Assembly: GCA_947085285.1 (NCBI GenBank)
Contig: CAMTVZ010000193.1
Coordinates: 1-19,633 of the forward strand
DNA: 19,633 bases
Source of the DNA: JASEGV01 sp947085285
GTDB lineage: Bacteria > Bacteroidota > Ignavibacteria > UBA10030 > BY39
Direction: 5' to 3'
The stretch's first letter is position 1, and each line of letters starts with the position of its first letter. Position numbers and translations under genes: made by a program. Positions 15,520-19,633 of this stretch are shown here, one piece after another. A model generated the notes under the pieces. That model worked only from the letters and a program-made list of their open reading frames with translations, searched no databases and had not been told where the DNA came from.

Positions 15520-17441
15520 AATTCTAAAACTAAACACTCGAATGGTTTTAACTTTAAAAGTAATTTTCCTTTTTCTATTTTCAAAATTTTACCGGAAATC
15601 AAATCGGTTGTTCCGTCTTTTTTAGTGCTTAAATCAATATCAATACTCACAGATTTTTCAGCACTACCATTTGCGGCAACTATAAGCCTCTTTCGATTTC
15701 TGCGTTCGAATACTATCAAATCAGGGTGTTGCATTATATAACATACAAAACTTTTCGGATTTGTGTTTGTAATCAGTTTCTGATGTTTTTTTCGGATTTC
15801 GGAAATCCGTTGTATAAATTTAGTAAAATCGTATTTAGAATTCCAATCGAATGCAAACTCGCTGAATAACGGCAGCTTGTGCGAAGGAAATTCGAGTAAG
15901 TCTTCAGTCGAAAAACCAAGCCCTGTATTAATCGGGAATGTTTCCCCAATTTCAAAACCGTTGTGGATGAAAGGGATTGCGGGAATAAAATTATTTATTA
16001 CCCAGGAATATTTTGAAAACTTAATTCCACCAACTCGCGATGCTGCCCGCGGAGTATTATGACTTTCGGGAGTAGCGAAAAAATGTATCGGATAACCCTC
16101 TCTCGAAAAATTAAACAATATCTTTTTTAATCTCTCTGTATCGTGCTGATCGCTCCACAAATAACCGATAACCGCATTATAACCTTCGTCAACACTTTTA
16201 TTTGAAACAGAAAAATTCTCATCCCAAAAAGCAAAGTCAGGGTTAACCTCACGGGCTTTACTTATCATCCGATGTTTCAAATCCAACGGAAGGGCATGCC
16301 CCATATCTATCATCACACCATCGATACCGAACGAACGTTGGTAATGCGGAATAATACCGACGATTTTTTCCCACAACGATCGATTGATGTTCTCAGTGCG
16401 GGCTAAATTATCATCATACATACGAACAGTGTTGTAACCGATATAGTTGAAATCTGGATGCTGATATAATTTTAAGTAAGTAACATCGCCCCAGGGGGGT
16501 TGTGTGTCGTTGGGGGGCCAATCTGCGAATGCGCCGGGAACTCGCACCCGCGTTCCATCATCTAAAATTCCTACATACCTGTTACCTACTTTATGAATCG
16601 TTTCTTTCTTCGGCGCCTCGGTAAACATCTCCCGATAAATTCGATGGGGAGGGATAAGTTTATCGAACCTTTGCCTACTTACTGAGTAAAATATTTTTTC
16701 TAATTCTTCTTTTGAAAAAATTGGTGAACCGTATTTTGTTTCATCAGTTGAACGGGGTTCGCGGTCTTCCACATTTTCTTTTATCCAATAAAACCATTCC
16801 GGATGATCTCTAACCCAGTCGCCATCCTTTGCCATCGTTCTGAAAACAAACTCGACCACTACGCGAATTCCAAGTTTGTGCGCCGCCTCCACAAATGCCG
16901 CAAATTCAATTTCAGCCCCGACTCCGATATTTGGTTCGGCAAGGTTAGGATCGATTTCATACGGATTTTTTATAGCATAAGGCGAGCCGAGCGTTCCTTT
17001 GTTCCCATCAACTCCAATCGAAGTTATGGGAAGGAGATGAATAGTATTCGCTCCTAACGATTTATAATAAGGTAAAAGTGCAAGTGCTTTAAGAAACGAG
17101 CCAGTTTCGCGGAAGCCCTCCGAATTGACCGGTAAATCGAGTTTACCATTATGGCTATGATTGAAAGCGGTACCGCTTCGTACAAATAAATTGTAAATTA
17201 CAGCATCTTTTGTCCAATTGCCATGCTCGGTCGTGTGTATTTTGTGCGTTTTTTGTTTCATCACATATCGCACAGAATCCAGGAAAAATTTATATGGATG
17301 TACTTTAATCGCCCTGCGTGCCGCCTGTTTATGCTTTAGCCATTGAGGTGGAACAGAATAATTAAATTTTTCTTTTTTTGTTAGGAGATATTTTTCGTAA
17401 AGTATCTCCTCAAGTAACAATAGATTTGAGATATGTTTCAT
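15516..17441 (-). CDS. GH13 alpha-amylase-like protein with atypical active-site motifs
   Basis: From ATG 17441 the product is 641 aa, with no signal peptide, hence probably cytoplasmic. After an N-terminal helical region (1-75) comes a GH13 barrel (about 78-555) and a C-terminal beta domain. The probable nucleophile is D379 (GVMIDMGHALP) and the acid/base E408 (FWDENF). Three canonical positions differ: region I D-x-V-x-N-H is E197-F-V-F-R-T, the region II Arg two before the nucleophile is Met, and region IV HD is H461-N462 (ESHNTPR). The stretch around DWVRDHPEWF resembles GlgE-type (GH13_3) maltosyltransferases, which also lack the usual region I. A start at GTG 17450 adds three residues, but AGGGG is placed for the ATG. 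It heads the transporter operon, overlapping the binding-protein gene by 4 bp. The reaction cannot be assigned. Confidence 0.85.
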   Translation of the reverse strand: MKHISNLLLLEEILYEKYLLTKKEKFNYSVPPQWLKHKQAARRAIKVHPYKFFLDSVRYVMKQKTHKIHTTEHGNWTKDAVIYNLFVRSGTAFNHSHNGKLDLPVNSEGFRETGSFLKALALLPYYKSLGANTIHLLPITSIGVDGNKGTLGSPYAIKNPYEIDPNLAEPNIGVGAEIEFAAFVEAAHKLGIRVVVEFVFRTMAKDGDWVRDHPEWFYWIKENVEDREPRSTDETKYGSPIFSKEELEKIFYSVSRQRFDKLIPPHRIYREMFTEAPKKETIHKVGNRYVGILDDGTRVRVPGAFADWPPNDTQPPWGDVTYLKLYQHPDFNYIGYNTVRMYDDNLARTENINRSLWEKIVGIIPHYQRSFGIDGVMIDMGHALPLDLKHRMISKAREVNPDFAFWDENFSVSNKSVDEGYNAVIGYLWSDQHDTERLKKILFNFSREGYPIHFFATPESHNTPRAASRVGGIKFSKYSWVINNFIPAIPFIHNGFEIGETFPINTGLGFSTEDLLEFPSHKLPLFSEFAFDWNSKYDFTKFIQRISEIRKKHQKLITNTNPKSFVCYIMQHPDLIVFERRNRKRLIVAANGSAEKSVSIDIDLSTKKDGTTDLISGKILKIEKGKLLLKLKPFECLVLEL

Positions 17442-17449
17442 ACTAAGCA

Positions 17450-17454
17450 CCCCT
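17450..17454 (-). promoter_or_regulatory. Ribosome-binding site favouring ATG 17441 for the GH13 gene
   Basis: The minus strand reads AGGGG, 8 nt before ATG 17441. The alternative GTG at 17450 would overlap this sequence, so the ATG is preferred. Confidence 0.5.
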
Positions 17455-17591
17455 GAATAAATTTGGTTACAAATTATTAAAACGAATTGTTAATTACAAA
17501 TCTGTAGAACTTGTGATTTCTTGATATGTTGAATCGCCTTTTTTTGTTAGTGCAAAGTAGGTAAGTTTACGACTCTATTCAATCTATCTAC

Positions 17592-17664
17592 GATTCTATC
17601 GAATCTCTACTCTACAAGTCCGTAGGACGAGACTGTAGGTCGTAGATCCGTAGAACGGTCTCGT
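17592..17664. repeat. Palindrome cluster with two CGTAGRACG copies, noncoding
   Basis: Three inverted repeats follow one another: GATTC-TATC-GAATC (17592-17605), GTCC-GTA-GGAC (17618-17628), and a 7-bp stem ACGAGAC (17627-17633) with GTCTCGT (17658-17664). The last encloses a second copy of the motif. The 9-mer CGTAGRACG occurs at 17621-17629 and 17649-17657. The CTACTCTAC-x-AGTCCGTAGGACGA segment recurs almost exactly at 17954-17977, inside the next gene. Confidence 0.75.
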
Positions 17665-17925
17665 ATAGATTTTATTTACATCCGATTTCCTGAAATAAGA
17701 TTATCCATTATAAAAGCATTTCATCCGACCGTATATTTTACTCCCCCCATACCAACCATAACTCCTTATATTTCAATTGGTTATAAACGACACATTTTTA
17801 GTGAAAAGAAAATTTGGATTTATAAAAAAAAAGGTTATATTGCCAGCGATAAGATTTTTGGTTATTAGGGCTTGCCAAAAATTTACAAGGATGAAAATAA
17901 AGTTTTATTTATATAAAAAAATAAA

Positions 17926-17931
17926 AAGGAG
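17926..17931 (+). promoter_or_regulatory. Ribosome-binding site of the secreted propeller gene
   Basis: AAGGAG lies 7 nt before ATG 17939. It fixes the start upstream of the palindromic segment and so shows that the palindromes are translated. Confidence 0.7.
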
Positions 17932-17938
17932 TACAGCT

Positions 17939-19633
17939 ATGTTGACAACTCATCTACTCTACGAGTCCGTAGGACGATGCCTTAGGCAACTCGTTGAGAA
18001 AACATTATTTTTATCCGCATTATGCGGATTGCTTCTCATCTTCTCATTTACACAACTCAACTCACAGGTACAAAACCGCCTGAGCGATGCCCGCTCGAAC
18101 CCAGCACGACCGGCTGACGCCAGTCAGTCGGGCAGGGACGGAGTCGGGCGAGCAGTCGGGCAGGATATTTTGAAGAACGTAGAACGTTCTGAAGGAGATA
18201 ATCATTTTCTGAGGTGGCGTGAGCACGTTGACAAGATGCGCCCTATGGTTTATAACACAGAAAAACAGTCTGCAAAAAATTCTGGCGCTGTGTTTCCACC
18301 AGTTGATACATCAAGCGGATGCCCGACTGATTGGACACCACGACTGAGACTTTCTCCTCACCATGGTGTTGAACCAAGCATTGCTACACAGGGAGAAAAC
18401 TTTGTACATATAACATGGAAACATGATTATAAATTTCGACTTCGTTATGCTCGCTCAACCAATGGGGGAGAAACATTTACAATACATGACCTTACAGATA
18501 CTGTTATGTTTCCAGAAGGAATTGCACATGGAAAAGTAGTTGCTAATGAAAAGTGTGTCTATATCTTTTTCATTGCTATATTACATAAGTCTGGAGCGTC
18601 ACCTGTGTATATGATTCGTTCAACAAATAATGGTGAGACATTTGATTCGCCGCGGAATATAACAAATAAACATATAATTGGGAGTGGAAGTTTATTTACA
18701 CCTACCATTAATGGCGATACGATAGCCTTTATCCCCGGGGTGAACCGGCGGATGTTCTATTCTACTGATGGAGGCAACAAATGGCGTATGAGGCGACTCG
18801 GGTTTCAGAAGGATCACTATTTTCCCACACTTACACAAAGAACGTTGCTCGTTTATTATGCGATTTTCCCAAGAAAGATGCCATGGGGTGAAGTCTATTA
18901 CCGACTTTCGACAAACTTGGGTAGGAAATGGACTCGACCACAACTTGTTTCAACGCTCGACGGCTATTCTTCGGCAGGGGAGCTCGGACTTTCGGCAGCA
19001 CGAACGGGTGAAACTTATATTGCATGGCGTGATGGACGTCTTGGGAGTGTCAGCGGCGGATGGGGGCTGAGTGTGGTGTATCGTAAATCCACCGACTATG
19101 GATTTAACTGGGGACCAGAAGTTGTTGTTACTACAATTCCAGAAGCATTCACAAGCCAACATCCAATAGGTGTTGAATATACAACAGGTAATCCGGTCGC
19201 TGCGGCATGGAATACATTCCGAGCGGAGATTGAAAACCAATTTGTAATAAAAGCTAGAACATCAATTGATAGAGGTGCTACCTGGTGTCCTGAAGTTGAC
19301 CTGACTCCAGAGTCTCGCTATGCGTGGATGCCTGTTATAGGTGTTACACCAACACGAGTAATTGTAGTGTGGGAGGAGGAAAGTGGTCCATTCGACTTTG
19401 ATATCTTCGTTCGTTCGGCGCCCTTACAGGTGAAGCCCGTTCCGCCGCCTGCAGCAGGGAATGTTGTTAACGCACAACCGAGTGAGCCACCTGCAGTTGA
19501 ACTCGAACAGAATTATCCGAATCCGTTCAATCCAAAGACTACAATACAGTATGAGCTTACTGAACCGGGATTTGTAACAATAAAAATATATGATGTGATT
19601 GGTCGTGAAGTTGCTGTCTTGCTAAACAACGAG
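17939..19633 (+). CDS. Secreted Asp-box beta-propeller (sialidase-like fold) with T9SS C-terminal signal, 3' end cut
   Basis: The frame is open for 565 codons to the right edge. A long n-region (1-21) precedes the signal-peptide core (TLFLSALCGLLLIFSFTQ, about 22-39). A GC-rich low-complexity stretch (about 45-75) and then the propeller follow. Six Asp-box-like motifs mark the blades: STNGGETF (173-180), STNNGETF (228-235), STDGGNKW (275-282), STNLGRKW (324-331), STDYGFNW (384-391) and SIDRGATW (442-449). After a Pro-rich linker the T9SS sorting domain begins at N525 (NYPNPFNPKTTIQYEL, then IYDVIGREVAVLL); roughly the last half of that domain is missing. The fold is that of sialidases, but I see no convincing sialidase FRIP motif, so the activity is unknown. 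The protein should be exported and surface-attached or released. Codons 8-85 are built largely from palindromic DNA. Confidence 0.85.
   Translation, partial: MLTTHLLYESVGRCLRQLVEKTLFLSALCGLLLIFSFTQLNSQVQNRLSDARSNPARPADASQSGRDGVGRAVGQDILKNVERSEGDNHFLRWREHVDKMRPMVYNTEKQSAKNSGAVFPPVDTSSGCPTDWTPRLRLSPHHGVEPSIATQGENFVHITWKHDYKFRLRYARSTNGGETFTIHDLTDTVMFPEGIAHGKVVANEKCVYIFFIAILHKSGASPVYMIRSTNNGETFDSPRNITNKHIIGSGSLFTPTINGDTIAFIPGVNRRMFYSTDGGNKWRMRRLGFQKDHYFPTLTQRTLLVYYAIFPRKMPWGEVYYRLSTNLGRKWTRPQLVSTLDGYSSAGELGLSAARTGETYIAWRDGRLGSVSGGWGLSVVYRKSTDYGFNWGPEVVVTTIPEAFTSQHPIGVEYTTGNPVAAAWNTFRAEIENQFVIKARTSIDRGATWCPEVDLTPESRYAWMPVIGVTPTRVIVVWEEESGPFDFDIFVRSAPLQVKPVPPPAAGNVVNAQPSEPPAVELEQNYPNPFNPKTTIQYELTEPGFVTIKIYDVIGREVAVLLNNE
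17956..17998. repeat. Branched palindrome inside the signal-peptide coding region
   Basis: ACGA (17961-17964) pairs with TCGT (17991-17994), and CTC/GAG extend the stem across one mismatch. Within lie two small hairpins, GTCC-GTA-GGAC (17965-17975) and TGCC-TTA-GGCA (17978-17988), so the folded form is a three-way junction. It contains CGTAGGACG at 17968-17976. It encodes YESVGRCLRQLVE, the n-region of the signal peptide. Confidence 0.75.
18013..18029. repeat. Perfect 7-bp palindrome in the signal-peptide core
   Basis: ATCCGCA and TGCGGAT flank a TTA loop. The 17 bases are translated as part of the hydrophobic core (L-S-A-L-C-G-L). The 7-bp stem with a 3-nt loop is the same design as the palindrome at 18174-18190. 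Confidence 0.7.
18082..18164. repeat. GC-rich palindromic and direct-repeat segment, translated
   Basis: GAGCG/CGCTC (18082-18096) forms one hairpin. CCGGCTGAC (18110-18118) and GTCAGTCGG (18123-18131) form a 9-bp stem with one G-T wobble and a GCCA loop. CAGTCGGGCAGG occurs twice (18125-18136 and 18153-18164), with the related GAGTCGGGCGAG (18141-18152, first base shifted) between them. The segment is markedly richer in G+C than the sequence around it and encodes a low-complexity stretch rich in R, A, S, D and G. Confidence 0.7.
18174..18190. repeat. Perfect 7-bp palindrome with CGTAGAACG, translated
   Basis: AGAACGT and ACGTTCT flank an AGA loop. It contains the fourth copy of the CGTAGRACG 9-mer (18178-18186) and encodes KNVERS between the low-complexity stretch and the propeller domain. 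Confidence 0.7.

Larger units (their letters stand above)
17442..17938. other. 497-bp noncoding gap between divergent genes
   Basis: This gap holds the 5' regions of the GH13 operon (minus) and the secreted propeller gene (plus). I see no credible ORF or RNA gene. Visible content is a run of short palindromes at 17592-17664, an AT-rich stretch from about 17690, and the AAGGAG ribosome-binding sequence at 17926-17931. For the minus-strand operon a weak Bacteroidota-type promoter may exist on the minus strand (TTG about 20 bp before TAATTTG), with its downstream box near 17470-17476. For the plus strand, TTGGAT and TATATT 16 bp apart, ahead of the TTGCCAG near 17840, are a weak candidate. Neither is strong enough to call. 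Confidence 0.6.

Noticed and set aside
17486..17501. A near-palindrome ATTGTTAATTACAAAT as an operator for the GH13 operon
   Set aside because: The two central flanking pairs mismatch and the sequence is AT-rich, so chance is a sufficient explanation.
18082..18131. A possible tRNA on the minus strand, because GGGTTCGAGC resembles a T-arm
   Set aside because: No acceptor stem, D-arm or anticodon arm can be built around it, and the plus strand is translated here.
17592..18190. A CRISPR array
   Set aside because: The repeats are short, unevenly spaced and palindromic, without regular spacers, and part of them is translated; no cas genes are present.
18692..19240. Minus-strand open frames opposite the propeller gene
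   Set aside because: The plus frame has a signal peptide, six Asp-boxes and a T9SS signal in one reading; the antisense frames are short and featureless.

Overview
The window looks like an AT-rich Bacteroidota/Chlorobi-group genome, most likely an Ignavibacteria-type lineage. The best evidence is the right-hand gene, whose C-terminus carries the NYPNPFNP...YDVIGREVA signature of type IX secretion (T9SS) cargo as written in that group. The TPR lipoprotein > DUF4292 lipoprotein > EnvC-like LytM protein order is also typical of Bacteroidota. This placement is inferred from family knowledge, not from a marker gene.

Layout. (1) 1-663, minus: a lipoprotein cut by the left edge. It is preceded by a 220-bp gap holding a sigma-54-like -24/-12 element and two 11-bp direct repeats exactly 21 bp apart. 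(2) 884-7160, minus: an envelope operon, TPR lipoprotein > DUF4292/LolB-like lipoprotein > EnvC-like degenerate LytM protein (frame broken near its start) > a membrane-anchored CHASE2 sigma-54 activator. (3) 7161-7315: divergent promoters. (4) 7316-8032, plus: a coiled-coil/TPR lipoprotein resembling CpoB/YbgF. (5) 8043-17441, minus: eight genes packed with overlaps or gaps of 11 bp or less. They are a GH13 amylase-like protein, sugar-binding lipoprotein, DUF433 small protein, MalF-like and MalG-like permeases, a 7TM-HD phosphohydrolase, XerD and a cysteine synthase family enzyme. (6) 17442-17938: a 497-bp noncoding gap. (7) 17939-19633, plus: a secreted Asp-box beta-propeller protein with a T9SS signal, cut by the right edge.

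How the parts may work together. The transporter genes with the GH13 protein look like an importer and processor of maltodextrin-like sugars. No ATPase is present, so a shared MsmX/UgpC-type ATPase would have to be encoded elsewhere. Housekeeping genes (HD phosphohydrolase, xerD, cysteine synthase) appear to be co-transcribed behind it. The CHASE2 activator is the last gene of the envelope operon and lies next to a gene with a sigma-54-like promoter and a helically phased repeat pair. This makes a testable local circuit: an extracytoplasmic sensor fused to an enhancer-binding protein that controls the adjacent lipoprotein.

The most unusual DNA is at 17592-18190. Several short palindromes, four of which contain the 9-mer CGTAGRACG, lie partly in the noncoding gap and partly inside the first 85 codons of the secreted propeller gene, including its signal peptide. 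They resemble in-frame insertions of a small palindromic repeat family.
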